Assembly: GCA_965370955.1 (NCBI GenBank)
Contig: CBDUWP010000001.1
Location: 11,453-75,452 of the forward strand
Direction of reading: 5' to 3'
DNA: 64,000 bases
From: CBDUWP01 sp965370955
GTDB taxonomy: Bacteria; Planctomycetota; Phycisphaerae; Sedimentisphaerales; Anaerobacaceae
Positions within the stretch are counted from its first letter, which is position 1. Each line of letters begins with the position of its first letter. Positions 24,723 to 34,891 of this stretch are shown here, piece after piece. The notes beneath the pieces are model-generated. The model saw only the letters and a list, made by a program, of their open reading frames with translations, did not search any database and was not told the DNA's origin. The position numbers and the translations under genes were made by a program.

Positions 24723-27380
24723 CTATAATGTTCTGGCTATCATTATTGTTTCGCAAAATTCCAAAACGTCATCCACTTTTAAATCATTATATTTTGCTAT
24801 CTTAATGCCGCATTCAAAGCCAGACTTGACCTCCTTGACGTTGTCCTTGAAACGTTTTAATGTTTCAAGAATCAAATCATTATTGACGATGATGTTGTTG
24901 CGTATCAAACGAACCTTGGCGTTGCTCTTGATTAGGCCGTCAGTGACAAAGCAACCGGCAATAGTGCCAATTTTGGATACCTTGAAAATTTCTCGGACAA
25001 TGGCTTTGCCTGTTACCTGCTCTTTGGCCTCCGGCTCCAATAAACCGCTCATCGATTTTCTGAGATCGTCAGTGATGCGATAAATGATTGTATACAGATT
25101 GATGTTGACGCCGCTGGATTCAGCTATCTTTGCAGCGCGGTCGTCAGCTATGACATTAAAGCCGATGATAATAGCATTGGAAGCTTGAGCAAGTATGACG
25201 TCGCCCTCTGTGATTCCGCCAACTGCAGCTTGAAGAATCTTGATCTTGACCTCTTCAGTGTTTAATTCTGTCAGATATTGAGTCAATACATCGACAGAAC
25301 CCTGAACGTCAGCTCTGATCATGAGATTCAATTCCTTGACATTACCAGCTTCTATCTGGCTAAACAGATTGTCCAATGTCACTTGAGAACGAGTGTTCAT
25401 TGTTTTTTCACGCGAAAGAATCGAATTGTCCTCAGCGGCGTTCTTAGCTTTATTGATGTCGTCGAGGCAATAGAACTTGTCGCCTGCTTGAGGAGGCTCG
25501 CTTAAGCCGGTAATCTCGACAGGCATTGAACTTATCGCTTTTTTTATCTTTTTACCTGAACTGTCTGACATTGCCTTGATGCGGCCATATCCTGACCCTG
25601 CAAAAACAATGTCACCTGTGGTTAAATGCCCCTCCTTGAGAAGCAATGTGGCAACAACGCCGCGGCGAGGATCCATTTTGGACTCTACCACCCAGCCGTT
25701 TGCGGCAATTGTGTTGTCTGCTGTCAACTCTGATAAATCGGCAATGTATTCGAGATGTTCAAGCAAATCATCAATACCCATACCTGTTATAGCAGAGGTC
25801 TTGACTAATTCAGTCTGGCCGCCCCATTCGGCGGGAGCAACTTCATGCGTCGCCAACTGAGAAAATATTCTATTGTAATCGCAGCCCGGAAGATCCGACT
25901 TGTTCAAGGCAATGACAATCGGAACGCCGGCGGCTTTGGCGTGGTTTATGGCTTCTGCTGTCTGGGGCATGACGCCGTCATCAGCAGCTATGACCAGTAC
26001 CACAACGTCTGTCATGTTGGCTCCTCTGGCTCGCATGGCAGTAAAGGCTTCGTGGCCGGGAGTATCTAAAAATGTTATCGTTTTATCGTTATGGGTGATT
26101 TGATAGGCGCCAATGTGTTGCGTAATGCCGCCTGCTTCACCTTCGGTGACATTGGCTGATCGAATCTTGTCCAAAAGAGATGTCTTACCGTGATCGACAT
26201 GGCCAAGCATGGTGACAATCACAGAACGAGGGGTTAAATGCTCTCTCTCGAGATTGGCTAATTCTTTCGCAATCAAATCTTCGCTGGATTGCTTACGCTC
26301 AACAATTAACTCAACTCCCAAATCCAAAGCAATTGTTTCTGCGACATCAGACATGATAACCTGATTGGCTGAAGCCATTACGCCTTGTTTCATCAATGCG
26401 GTTATTGTTTCGGATACCTTGATAGCTAAGGCACTGGACAAATCCTTGACCGTTATAGGTTCGGTGACAGTTGCTTTTTCCGGCCTAACATGAGCACTGG
26501 CAGATGTTCCGATTTTTCTGTTTCGAGAAGATAAGCCACGTTTAGGCCGAGATCTGAATCTTGTTCCACCTGCAGCATCTATCCTAGCTTGCCGTTCCGC
26601 TATGTCTTTTTTACGCCTTTGATAACTGATGTTGGTCTGCTTTGAGTCATCAGGGCTGTAAGTTTTCTTTCTTGTGCTCTTTGATGGTTTAGAGCTATCG
26701 CCAGCCGGTGCAGCCTTTGTTGCAACAGTAGGTGCTGGGCGATTTGGCCTTTGATTACCAGTGTTTCTTTCGATTGGTCTGCGACTGCGGATAGGTTCAG
26801 GTTTTTCAATTCTAACTATCTCTGGGCCGCTTAATTGGGCTGGCTTGGGCTTTGTCAGCATAGGGCCGGCAGGGACGATCACCTCAGGTTTCGCGATTAC
26901 TTCAGGTGTTGTTTCTGATTCAGTCGGTATGTCACTATCAGGTTCGCCGGTTTGTGCGGCAATTTCTACAGGCTCTTGAGTTTCTTCGTTTTCACCGCTG
27001 TCAGATGCTGGCTTTGTCTTGGGTTCGGCTTGGTCACCTATAGCAGAATCAACTTGGGCTTCAACAGAAGTCGCAACAACCGTGTCAACTGTTTGATCAG
27101 AAGAGTCGGAGTCTTTAGATATTGCCGTATCGCTAGGCTTAGCTGCTTTTTTCTTTTTCCTCTTTACACGAACCTTAGCGAGATTGACCTTCTCTGTTTT
27201 TTCGACAGTTGTTGTATGTTCACCTTCACTAAACCATTCGACAATGGTAGCAGCGAGTCCGGCGGAAATCGAACTCATGTGACCCTTAACGTCAAGATCT
27301 TCGTCCTGACATTTCTGAACAATTGCTGAACTCTTAACGCCGAGTTCCTTTGCTAAAATGTAAACCCTTGTATTAGCCAA
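24723..27380 (-). CDS. infB: Translation initiation factor IF-2
   Basis: GTPase that brings initiator tRNA to the 30S subunit. 885 residues. IF2_N begins the chain ([30 protein letters not shown]), then a long low-complexity linker rich in E, P, T and K to about residue 300, then the core: G1 [14 protein letters not shown] near 391, G3 [16 protein letters not shown]4 NKSDLPG, followed by domains II-IV. It is second in the nusA cluster; the infB stop abuts the 106-base repeat. Confidence 0.96.
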   Translation of the reverse strand: MANTRVYILAKELGVKSSAIVQKCQDEDLDVKGHMSSISAGLAATIVEWFSEGEHTTTVEKTEKVNLAKVRVKRKKKKAAKPSDTAISKDSDSSDQTVDTVVATSVEAQVDSAIGDQAEPKTKPASDSGENEETQEPVEIAAQTGEPDSDIPTESETTPEVIAKPEVIVPAGPMLTKPKPAQLSGPEIVRIEKPEPIRSRRPIERNTGNQRPNRPAPTVATKAAPAGDSSKPSKSTRKKTYSPDDSKQTNISYQRRKKDIAERQARIDAAGGTRFRSRPKRGLSSRNRKIGTSASAHVRPEKATVTEPITVKDLSSALAIKVSETITALMKQGVMASANQVIMSDVAETIALDLGVELIVERKQSSEDLIAKELANLEREHLTPRSVIVTMLGHVDHGKTSLLDKIRSANVTEGEAGGITQHIGAYQITHNDKTITFLDTPGHEAFTAMRARGANMTDVVVLVIAADDGVMPQTAEAINHAKAAGVPIVIALNKSDLPGCDYNRIFSQLATHEVAPAEWGGQTELVKTSAITGMGIDDLLEHLEYIADLSELTADNTIAANGWVVESKMDPRRGVVATLLLKEGHLTTGDIVFAGSGYGRIKAMSDSSGKKIKKAISSMPVEITGLSEPPQAGDKFYCLDDINKAKNAAEDNSILSREKTMNTRSQVTLDNLFSQIEAGNVKELNLMIRADVQGSVDVLTQYLTELNTEEVKIKILQAAVGGITEGDVILAQASNAIIIGFNVIADDRAAKIAESSGVNINLYTIIYRITDDLRKSMSGLLEPEAKEQVTGKAIVREIFKVSKIGTIAGCFVTDGLIKSNAKVRLIRNNIIVNNDLILETLKRFKDNVKEVKSGFECGIKIAKYNDLKVDDVLEFCETIMIARTL

Positions 27381-27450
27381 AAATTATCTCCAATGCTAAA
27401 ATCTTCTTTTTGCAACTGCTAAAATATATTAAGAAAACGTCCTTAATATG

Positions 27451-28809
27451 CTAATTTTCTTCTTTTTTAGACATCTCTGTTTCATCTGTAATGTTTTCAT
27501 CTGCTGCGGTTTCGGCTGTCTCATCTGTCACAGCTTCGGCGGTTTCATTTTCATCTTCATTTGTTACAGGCTCTTCAACGTCGGCTGTTTCACTTGTTGC
27601 GGCCTCTTTAGCTAATGCAGCCTCTGCAGCTTTCGCAGCCTTCGCAGCCTTTTTCTCGTCAGCTAATTGTTTAATCAATGCTTTGGCTGTTTCAACGATT
27701 TTTGCTGCCATGTCAGGGGCTAATTGAAGCTCATTAACCAATGGGCTGGTGCCGACTTCGTCTAGATCCATGATGGAAATTATGCCAATAGCTATCAATT
27801 TGTCGACCAAAGCATTGTCACTGTAGCCGGCTTCAATACAACAGGCGGACAATTGCTCAATCGATTTGTCATAAGAATCAGGTGTCATGATGTCAATATC
27901 CCAGCCGGTTAGTCTTGCGGCGAGCCGAACATTTTGGCCATGTTTGCCGATAGCTAAGCTCAACTGATCCTCATCGACAACGACAGTCGCTCTGCCAAGT
28001 TCAAAACAAAGAGCTGTCTCACTGACGTTGGCAGGCATAAGAGCGTTGATGATCAATAGCTGTGAAGACTCGTTCCATCTGACAATGTCGATTTTTTCGC
28101 CGCCGAGTTCGTCGACAATATTTCTGATGCGGCTGCCTCTTACGCCAACGCAAGCGCCGACAGGGTCAACCTTCTCGTCATTGGAAAATACGGCAACCTT
28201 ACTGCGGTAACCGGCCTCACGCGACAAAGCCCGAATTTCAATAATACCTTCCGCTATCTCAGGAACCTCCTGCTCAAAAAGACGCTTGATAAAGTCAGGA
28301 TGCGTTTGACTGAGCATGATCTTAACTTGGCCCGTATTGAGAGTGACATCTACGATAATGGCTTGGATTCTTTCGCCGGGCTTGGCGGACTGGCCAACGA
28401 TTTGTTCCGGTTTGGACATGAAAGCTTCAATACGTTGGCCGATATTGATGACCATTGTGCCGCTCTCAAATCTGGCAACTGAACCGCTTACAAGCTCGCC
28501 TTTTTTCTGGATATAATCGGTATAAATGCTCTCTCGTTCGTCAGCGCGAATCTTTTGGGTCATTACCTGACGGGCTGTCTGGGCGGCTATTCTGCCGAGC
28601 TGCTTGATGTCTATCGGTTCCGAATCCTTGAACGCCAAAATTTCTCCGCTAGCTCTATCTATACTGACAACTACTTCACATTCAGGATCGCCATAATGTT
28701 TTTTGGCTGCTGATATCATCGCCTCTTCAAGATCAACGAAAACAGATTCCTTACTTATATTTTTATCATAAGCTATGTTCTCTACAATTCTCAACAATTC
28801 TGAGCTCAT
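27451..28809 (-). CDS. nusA: Transcription termination/antitermination protein NusA
   Basis: RNA polymerase-associated factor governing pausing, termination and antitermination. The N-terminal polymerase-binding domain ([33 protein letters not shown]) is followed by S1 (about 130-200), KH1 ([26 protein letters not shown]) and KH2 ([26 protein letters not shown]), a helical part, and a strongly acidic tail (E/T/A/D repeats, about 395-452). 452 residues. It heads the nusA-infB-rbfA cluster; rimP, usually upstream, is absent. A GAGAGG lies about 11 bases before the ATG, and the long leader holds two hairpin units. Confidence 0.95.
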   Translation of the reverse strand: MSSELLRIVENIAYDKNISKESVFVDLEEAMISAAKKHYGDPECEVVVSIDRASGEILAFKDSEPIDIKQLGRIAAQTARQVMTQKIRADERESIYTDYIQKKGELVSGSVARFESGTMVINIGQRIEAFMSKPEQIVGQSAKPGERIQAIIVDVTLNTGQVKIMLSQTHPDFIKRLFEQEVPEIAEGIIEIRALSREAGYRSKVAVFSNDEKVDPVGACVGVRGSRIRNIVDELGGEKIDIVRWNESSQLLIINALMPANVSETALCFELGRATVVVDEDQLSLAIGKHGQNVRLAARLTGWDIDIMTPDSYDKSIEQLSACCIEAGYSDNALVDKLIAIGIISIMDLDEVGTSPLVNELQLAPDMAAKIVETAKALIKQLADEKKAAKAAKAAEAALAKEAATSETADVEEPVTNEDENETAEAVTDETAETAADENITDETEMSKKEEN

Positions 28810-28837
28810 AATGCGTAATGCCTCTCAAATAATAAAC

Positions 28838-28878
28838 AAAAAAGCGGAAACCTCGACATAAACAGCATCAGTTTCCAC
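28838..28878 (-). terminator. Intrinsic terminator-like hairpin 2 in the nusA leader
   Basis: On the minus strand an 8-base-pair stem GTGGAAAC / GTTTCCGC (one G-T pair) with a 19-base loop is followed at once by six T. It lies about 30 bases before the nusA ATG, so it would end transcription of the whole cluster unless prevented. Confidence 0.65.
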
Positions 28879-28929
28879 TTTACATAACAACCAAAAGCGA
28901 GACAATTTTCAATAGTCGAGCATCGTTAG

Positions 28930-28949
28930 CTACATTTTCGTTGCCTCCT
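28930..28949 (-). promoter_or_regulatory. Strong ribosome binding site followed by ATG-TAG (start-stop element)
   Basis: On the minus strand a perfect AGGAGG (28949-28944) stands 8 bases before an ATG (28935-28933) that is followed immediately by TAG. It is among the best Shine-Dalgarno sites in the window yet serves no gene. It precedes terminator-like hairpin 2 by about 50 bases, suggesting a ribosome parked at a one-codon ORF may affect the hairpin. Confidence 0.4.
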
Positions 28950-28982
28950 GTGATGTCTGATACTGCTTTTTGGCTTCTAAAC

Positions 28983-29064
28983 AAAAAAGCAAAGCTTCCA
29001 AACCATCTTGTGCGATGTAAACGCAACCACTGTACGTCCTTGATCTACTTCGCACGGTTTGCTA
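28983..29064 (-). terminator. Terminator-like hairpin 1 in the nusA leader
   Basis: On the minus strand CAAACC and GTGCGA pair with TCGCAC and GGTTTG (arms 29061-29050 and 29015-28999, with a 5-base bulge). A competing pairing AGCAAA with TTTGCT would end the stem directly at a run of T (28988-28983). The two pairings share bases and so exclude one another, as in attenuators. Confidence 0.4.
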
Positions 29065-29080
29065 ATCCTGCAAAAATCAT
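29045..29080 (-). CDS. Candidate 11-residue leader peptide of nusA
   Basis: Minus-strand ATG at 29080 with AGAGG 7 bases upstream, reading MIFAGLANRAK and stopping at TAG. Its last codons lie inside the 5' arm of hairpin 1, the position expected for a leader peptide that couples translation to attenuation. There is no run of one regulated amino acid, so an amino acid specific attenuator is not indicated. Conservation is untested. Confidence 0.3.
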   Translation of the reverse strand: MIFAGLANRAK

Positions 29081-29157
29081 ACTACTGCCTCTTTAATATT
29101 TGTAAGTCTAAATTCTAGTTATCTCTATCAATAATTCACACAAACTTTAGACCACTC

Positions 29158-29186
29158 ATAATATAGCTGAAAAAGGTTTTTGGCAA
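29158..29186 (-). promoter_or_regulatory. Promoter of the nusA-infB-rbfA cluster
   Basis: On the minus strand TTGCCA (29186-29181), a 17-base spacer, and TATTAT (29163-29158); each hexamer matches consensus at five of six positions. Start expected near 29151, giving an untranslated leader of about 340 bases. Confidence 0.6.
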
Positions 29187-29271
29187 TGTTTTTTTTCTTT
29201 TTTAACAAATATTAATGGCCTCTTGCTGGATTAAAGGTCTTCTACGGTGAAAAGAATTTACATAAAAAAAC

Positions 29272-29300
29272 TTGCCTAATGGGGCTGTCGGCTGTATTCT
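29272..29300 (+). promoter_or_regulatory. Candidate tkt promoter
   Basis: TTGCCT (29272-29277), 17 bases, TATTCT (29295-29300), about 107 bases before the tkt ATG. Four of six matches in each hexamer. Confidence 0.4.
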
Positions 29301-29407
29301 AGCGGCCTTTGGCGATATTTCAATGGGTAAAAGCGGCGAAAATGGCCAAAAAAGGCTGAAAAATAAGAAAAAATAATGGAATTATCTGATATTTAGGAAC
29401 AAATATT

Positions 29408-31423
29408 ATGGAATTAAACAGTACCGGATTGTCTAAACTCGACGAGCTCTGCGTAAACACTATACGGTTTTTGTCCGTTGACGGCGTGCAAAAAGCTAAT
29501 TCCGGACATCCGGGAATGCCAATGGGAATGGCGGCGCCAGTTTATTCGTTATGGATGAGGCATATGAGGCATAATCCGGCAAATCCAACATGGGCTGGTC
29601 GCGACAGGTTTGTTATGTCCGGCGGACACGGCAGTATGCTGCTGTATTCAATGCTCTATATGACTGGGTACGATATGAGCTTGGACGATCTGAAGAATTT
29701 TCGTCAGTGGCAAAGCAAAACGCCCGGCCATCCGGAATATGAACCGAATCTCGGAATCGAAGTGACGACAGGGCCCTTAGGTCAAGGGGTGGCAAATGCT
29801 GTGGGATTGGCGATCGGTCAAAAATATCTGGCGAAATATTTCAATCGCGATAAATTTGAGCTGTTCGGCAGCAATATATATGTTATTGCAGGTGACGGCT
29901 GTTTGCAGGAAGGGGTTAGCTGTGAAGCAAGCTCGCTGGCAGGTCACTTGGAGCTAGATAATGTCATAATGATCTATGATGATAACCATATCACAATCGA
30001 TGGCTCAACCGATTTGTCATTTAGCGAAGATGTGGCCAAGCGATATGAGGCTTACGGCTGGTATGTGCAGAAAGTTACAGGAAACGGCCACAACATCGAA
30101 GACCTCGATAAGGCTGTCGAAAATGCTAAAAATGAAAAGAGTCGACCATCTATTATATGTATGCAAAGCTGTATCGGTTTTGGAAGCCCAAACAAGCAAA
30201 ACACTTCCTCTGCTCATGGCTCACCTTTAGGGCCGGATGAAGTGGCGGCGACAAAAGAAAATCTAGGTTGGCCGGCAAAAGATTTTTATGTGCCTGATGA
30301 AGCGCTAAAAAATACCAGAGGCTGTACAGAAAAAGGCGCAAAACTGCAAAGCGAATTTGATGAGCTCTTCGGTCAATATAAAAAGGCATATCCAGAATTG
30401 GCTGCCCAGTATGAAAAGGCGCAAGCCGGCGATCTAGGAATCGATATCGATGCGATGATGCCGAAGTTTGAAGCTGATTCGGCGGTTGCCACAAGGGTCG
30501 CTTCCGGTAAATTTATCGCAGCTGTTATGCCTAACTTGCCGTTTATCATAGGAGGATCAGCGGATCTTACTCCGTCAAATAATACGTGGTTCGACGAAGC
30601 GGGCAATTTTTCAAAAGATGACAGGCTCGGCCGATACATGCGTTATGGCGTGCGCGAACATGCAATGGCGGCAATCATGAACGGCATCTCTATCACGGAA
30701 TTTTTGAGGGCTTATGGCGCGACATTTTTGGTCTTCTGCGATTATATGAGGCCTGCAATGAGGATGGCGGCACTGTCGCAATATCCAAGCATATTCGTGC
30801 TTACACATGATAGTGTGGGGCTTGGCGAAGATGGGCCGACTCATCAGCCAGTGGAAATGCTGCCGGCTCTCCGCGTTATGCCGGGCTTGACTGTTATTAG
30901 GCCGGCTGATGCTAACGAAACTGTTGCGGCTTGGAAATTTATGCTGCAAAATCCCGATAGGCCATTTGCAATCATGCTTAGCAGGCAGGGGCTTAAAGTG
31001 CTGGATCAAAACAAATTCGCCAAAGCAGATAATATGGCTAAAGGGGCCTATGTTTTAAATGGCGATGTCACTGAGCCAAAGGTCTTGATTATGGCTAGCG
31101 GATCAGAGGTCGAAATCGCGCTCGATGCAGCAGATATTTTAGCAACAGAAGGCGTCAAGGCCAGAGTGATAAGCATGCCGAGCTTTGAATTATTCGAGGA
31201 ACAAACCGCAGAATATAAAGAATCTGTGATGCCGAAAGCTGTAAAAGCTAGAGTCGCAATCGAAGCTGCCATCGGTCAAGGCTGGGATAAATATACCGGA
31301 GATAATGGTATCTTTATCGGATTAGAAGGTTACGGCGCGTCGGCCCCTGGCAAAGTGTGTTTCGAGAAATTCGGTCTCACAGCAAAAGCTATTGTAAAGG
31401 CAGCGAAAAAATCAATTGGCTAA
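29408..31423 (+). CDS. tkt: Transketolase
   Basis: Thiamine-diphosphate enzyme of the pentose phosphate pathway that moves two-carbon units between sugar phosphates. Full-length (671 residues) with all three domains: the N-terminal part (NSGHPGMPMGMA, GPLGQGVANAVGLAIG, the ThDP motif GDGCLQEGVSCEASSLAGH), the pyrimidine-binding part (RYMRYGVREHAMAAIMNG, DSVGLGEDGPTHQPVEML) and the C-terminal domain. Substrate histidines seen in other transketolases are present (SGHP, AHGSPLG). The gene stands alone: divergent from nusA, with its own promoter candidate and a terminator after it. Confidence 0.96.
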   Translation: MELNSTGLSKLDELCVNTIRFLSVDGVQKANSGHPGMPMGMAAPVYSLWMRHMRHNPANPTWAGRDRFVMSGGHGSMLLYSMLYMTGYDMSLDDLKNFRQWQSKTPGHPEYEPNLGIEVTTGPLGQGVANAVGLAIGQKYLAKYFNRDKFELFGSNIYVIAGDGCLQEGVSCEASSLAGHLELDNVIMIYDDNHITIDGSTDLSFSEDVAKRYEAYGWYVQKVTGNGHNIEDLDKAVENAKNEKSRPSIICMQSCIGFGSPNKQNTSSAHGSPLGPDEVAATKENLGWPAKDFYVPDEALKNTRGCTEKGAKLQSEFDELFGQYKKAYPELAAQYEKAQAGDLGIDIDAMMPKFEADSAVATRVASGKFIAAVMPNLPFIIGGSADLTPSNNTWFDEAGNFSKDDRLGRYMRYGVREHAMAAIMNGISITEFLRAYGATFLVFCDYMRPAMRMAALSQYPSIFVLTHDSVGLGEDGPTHQPVEMLPALRVMPGLTVIRPADANETVAAWKFMLQNPDRPFAIMLSRQGLKVLDQNKFAKADNMAKGAYVLNGDVTEPKVLIMASGSEVEIALDAADILATEGVKARVISMPSFELFEEQTAEYKESVMPKAVKARVAIEAAIGQGWDKYTGDNGIFIGLEGYGASAPGKVCFEKFGLTAKAIVKAAKKSIG

Positions 31424-31445
31424 ACTGATTTGTATTTGATTTAAT

Positions 31446-31486
31446 AGCGGTGGTTTGTCGAAATGATAAAGCTGCCGCTTTTTTTT
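31446..31486 (+). terminator. Rho-independent terminator after tkt
   Basis: Eight-base-pair stem starting AGCGGTGG and closing CTGCCGCT (two G-T pairs), followed by eight T. It lies 23 bases after the tkt stop and separates tkt from mfd. Confidence 0.7.
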
Positions 31487-31507
31487 ATTTTTCAATATTG
31501 AGATATC

Positions 31508-34500
31508 ATGCAGCTTGGATCTGATAAAGCGATTGCCAAGCTTATTGAACAGCTCGGCACTGGATCGATAGAGCCGCTAAAACTCGCCGGCTCATGGGGA
31601 TCCTTTGCGCCTCTGTTGGTGACATTTATCTCAAAGCAAATCAAAAGGCCAATATGTTATGTCAGGCCGCATCAGGAAGATTGCGATAAGGCGATGGACG
31701 ATTTACATAGCTTTGGAGCAAAAAGCGTAGAACCTTTTTATGCTGATTTGAATGATGAAAAATTTCATGACGCCTCCGATGAAATAGCCTGCTCGAGATT
31801 GAAATTGCTGTCACAGCTTGCTGCTGGAAATAAAGTCACTAAAGCACTTAATCAATTGATTATTACGGCAAGTGTGCAGTCTCTGTGTCAGCCTGTGCCG
31901 ACACTTGAAATGGTGGCAAAGAGTAGGTTGAAATTGGCTGCTGGGCGTGACAACAAGTTTGAAAATGTCACTCAATGGCTGATCGAAAATGGATTTGAAT
32001 CTGTTGATAAAATTGATATGCCGGGTCAATTCGCTCATCGCGGAGGAATTATTGATATCTATGCTCCACTGATCGATGACCAAAGTTGGCTGGAAAAAGG
32101 ATCAGTGACAAAATCACACCTTTTTGAAAATCAGCCGGTCCGAATAGAATTTTTTGGCGATACTGTTGAAACTATTCGGCAGATCGATCTAGATAACTAT
32201 CGGTCAACAGCAAAAATGCAATCGATTAACGTTATATCGACTGTCACAAACCAAACCAAATCTGATCAAGAGCTGTTTTTGAATCTGCTGCCGAAAAATA
32301 CGCTGATTATTTTTGAGCAGATTACTGATTGTCAGCAAGTGGCGGAAATATCGCTGGATCGTTTGCAAAACAAAGAAAATTTTTACGATTGGACAAAAAT
32401 TTATCAAGCAAGCTGTGCGTTTCAACAATTACATATAAGTAGGTTTGCGGATGAGCTTGCCGATGGTGACAATGTATTTGAGGTTGAAATAAATAGTTTA
32501 GAGCGGTTTCAAGAAAAAAGTTTGTCGCTATGGAAAGAGCATAAAAAAACGCTGCAAAATCTTATCGAGCAAGCGAAGCGGGGAACTAATGTTTATTTTT
32601 ATTGTCAAAATCAGGCTCAGATAAAACGCGTCAGTGAAATTATAACGCAAAGTCAAAAGCTGCCGAACAAATTTAAGCTGTTAGATGGTTTTGTAAACAG
32701 CGGCTTTGGAATCGAGTCTATTAACGCCATAGTTGTTAGTCATCATGAGGTGTTTGGTCAATATGCCGTTCGCAGAAATACTGGATCGATAAAAAGAAAC
32801 AGTATCACAATCGAAAGCTTAGATGATCTTAAAGCTGGTGATTATGTGGTGCATGTAACCTACGGAATCGGTAAATTTATTGGTACGAATATCGCTGATG
32901 AAGATGGGCTAAAGAAAGAATATCTGGCGATTGAATATGCCGACAAAGTGAAAATATATGTATCGGCGATGAATATCTCGCTAGTGCAAAAATATATCGG
33001 ATCCGGTCACACAAGGCCAAAGCTTAGCAAAATTGGCGCAAAGCAATGGCGAAATCAAAAAGAAAAAGCGGCTCGATCAATCGAGGACTTGGCGAATCAA
33101 TTGTTGAAAGTGCAAGCGAAGCGGCAGGCGATCGGCGGCTTTCAATGTAAGGCGGATACGCATTGGCAGATTGAATTTGATCAGTCGTTTTGCTATCAGG
33201 AAACTCTTGATCAGCTACAGTCAATCGATGAGGTTAAAAGAGATATGCAAAGTGATGTAGCAATGGATCGATTGATATGCGGCGATGTCGGATATGGCAA
33301 AACAGAGATTGCGATGAGGGCGGCGTTTAAAGCGGTCGAAAACGGTAAGCAGGTGGCGATGCTTGTGCCGACTACAGTGCTGGCTGTGCAGCATGGCAGA
33401 ACCTTCGCTGAAAGATTTGCAGATTTTCCAGTCAATATCGAAGTGCTGAATAGATTTAAAACAAAAAAGCAGGCGAAAGAGATTGTCAGTCGCCTCGCTT
33501 GCGGCAAAGTGGATATACTTGTCGGGACACATAGGATTTTGAGCAAGGATGTCGAATTTAGTGATTTAGGGCTGTTGATCGTCGATGAAGAGCAGCGGTT
33601 CGGTGTTGTGCATAAAGAAAAGCTGAAATCGTTAAGGGCTGATATCGATGTCTTGACAATGACCGCTACGCCGATTCCGAGAACACTGCATATGGCGATG
33701 ATTAGTTTGCGAGATATTAGCTCTTTGCAAACTGCGCCGCTGGAGCGAAGAAGCGTTGAAACCTCCGTTGTTAAATATTCTGATGGGCTGATAAAAAAAG
33801 CGGTCGCAAGAGAGCTGAACAGGCAGGGGCAAATCTTTTTTTTGCATAACAGAGTGCTGTCCATCGAACGAAGGGCAATCGAACTCGAGCGGATATTAAA
33901 AGGGACTGGTGTTAAAATAGCAGTCGGTCACGGCCAAATGAGTAAGAGGCGGCTGGAAAATGTTATGATCGATTTCGTCAATGGTGACATCGATCTGCTT
34001 TTGAGTACGACGATTATTGAATCGGGCTTAGATATTCCAAACGCTAATACGATTATTATAGATGATGCCGACAAATTCGGCCTTGCACAATTGCATCAGC
34101 TGAGAGGCAGAGTCGGCAGGTATAAACATCGGGCTTATGCCTATATGCTCTTGCCGAAGTCGAGGACGATTAGGCCTATTGCTGTTAAAAGGCTGAAGGC
34201 GATCGAGGAATATTCGCATCTGGGTGACGGGTTCAAAATCGCGCTGCGAGATCTGGAAATACGGGGGGCGGGAAATATTTTAGGTCCACAGCAGTCAGGT
34301 CATATTGGGGCAGTGGGATATCAGATGTATTGCCAGATGCTATCGGATGCAGTGAATCGGCTTAAGGGCTTGAAGGTGGAAAAGGCCGGCAGAGCTATCG
34401 TTGATCTTAATGTTGCCTGTCATATACCGAAAAATTATATCGCGATCGATCGGCATCGAATGGAGATCTATCGGAAAATTACTACTGCAACAAATGATGA

Positions 34501-34831
34501 TGATTTGAAGCAAATCAAAACGCAATTGAGAGATGTCTATGGGAAGGTGCCAGAGCAGGTCGAAATGCTGTTGGATATCGCTTCTGTGAAAATTATGGCA
34601 GCAAAGCTGGGCATAAAAAGCATAATTTTGGCGGAGGGCAATTTGATGTTCGATTTTCAAAAGGACAGCTCAAAAAATATTCATGATATCTTTGCCGGCA
34701 TAAAGGGCAAAATCACTGTGCCGAATCCACAGAAAGTGTATCTGCGGCTCGATGAAAAATATTTTGAGCCGATGACAATGCTGGCTGTTTTGAGAAAAAT
34801 ACTTAGCACTAAACGAAACTCTAGCTTATAA
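31508..34831 (+). CDS. mfd: Transcription-repair coupling factor Mfd
   Basis: DNA translocase that removes RNA polymerase stalled at damage and recruits UvrA. 1107 residues. The UvrB-like N-terminal module (to about 330; GQFAHRGGIIDIYAP, VRIEFFGDTVETIRQID) is followed by the polymerase-interacting domain (DYVVHVTYGIGKFIG, about 445) and the RecG-like helicase motor with Walker A CGDVGYGKTEIAMRAAFKA near 592, Walker B box DEEQRFGV near 693, and TATPIPRTLHMA. The C-terminal TRCF domain completes it. The gene lies after the tkt terminator; the next gene starts about 60 bases on. Confidence 0.95.
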   Translation: MQLGSDKAIAKLIEQLGTGSIEPLKLAGSWGSFAPLLVTFISKQIKRPICYVRPHQEDCDKAMDDLHSFGAKSVEPFYADLNDEKFHDASDEIACSRLKLLSQLAAGNKVTKALNQLIITASVQSLCQPVPTLEMVAKSRLKLAAGRDNKFENVTQWLIENGFESVDKIDMPGQFAHRGGIIDIYAPLIDDQSWLEKGSVTKSHLFENQPVRIEFFGDTVETIRQIDLDNYRSTAKMQSINVISTVTNQTKSDQELFLNLLPKNTLIIFEQITDCQQVAEISLDRLQNKENFYDWTKIYQASCAFQQLHISRFADELADGDNVFEVEINSLERFQEKSLSLWKEHKKTLQNLIEQAKRGTNVYFYCQNQAQIKRVSEIITQSQKLPNKFKLLDGFVNSGFGIESINAIVVSHHEVFGQYAVRRNTGSIKRNSITIESLDDLKAGDYVVHVTYGIGKFIGTNIADEDGLKKEYLAIEYADKVKIYVSAMNISLVQKYIGSGHTRPKLSKIGAKQWRNQKEKAARSIEDLANQLLKVQAKRQAIGGFQCKADTHWQIEFDQSFCYQETLDQLQSIDEVKRDMQSDVAMDRLICGDVGYGKTEIAMRAAFKAVENGKQVAMLVPTTVLAVQHGRTFAERFADFPVNIEVLNRFKTKKQAKEIVSRLACGKVDILVGTHRILSKDVEFSDLGLLIVDEEQRFGVVHKEKLKSLRADIDVLTMTATPIPRTLHMAMISLRDISSLQTAPLERRSVETSVVKYSDGLIKKAVARELNRQGQIFFLHNRVLSIERRAIELERILKGTGVKIAVGHGQMSKRRLENVMIDFVNGDIDLLLSTTIIESGLDIPNANTIIIDDADKFGLAQLHQLRGRVGRYKHRAYAYMLLPKSRTIRPIAVKRLKAIEEYSHLGDGFKIALRDLEIRGAGNILGPQQSGHIGAVGYQMYCQMLSDAVNRLKGLKVEKAGRAIVDLNVACHIPKNYIAIDRHRMEIYRKITTATNDDDLKQIKTQLRDVYGKVPEQVEMLLDIASVKIMAAKLGIKSIILAEGNLMFDFQKDSSKNIHDIFAGIKGKITVPNPQKVYLRLDEKYFEPMTMLAVLRKILSTKRNSSL

Positions 34832-34891
34832 TGACTGGCCAAATGATGGATCATTAAAGTGGAAATAAACGCGAGATTTTGGAGAATTCTT

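Larger units (their letters stand above)
28810..29407. other. Divergent nusA-tkt control region
   Basis: A 598-base gap without a conventional gene. The minus-strand half carries a promoter and an approximately 340-base nusA leader with two hairpins and mini-ORFs, listed separately. The plus-strand half carries a candidate tkt promoter at 29272-29300. I see no tRNA, SRP RNA, RNase P RNA or known riboswitch consensus in it. Confidence 0.6.

Noticed and set aside
28810..29150. Known structured RNA (SRP RNA, 6S RNA, RNase P RNA, riboswitch) in the nusA leader
   Set aside because: None of the consensus elements I know for these RNAs is present; a leader with attenuator-like hairpins fits better.
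33211..33864. 217-codon minus-strand ORF inside mfd
   Set aside because: Antisense to the conserved helicase motifs of Mfd.
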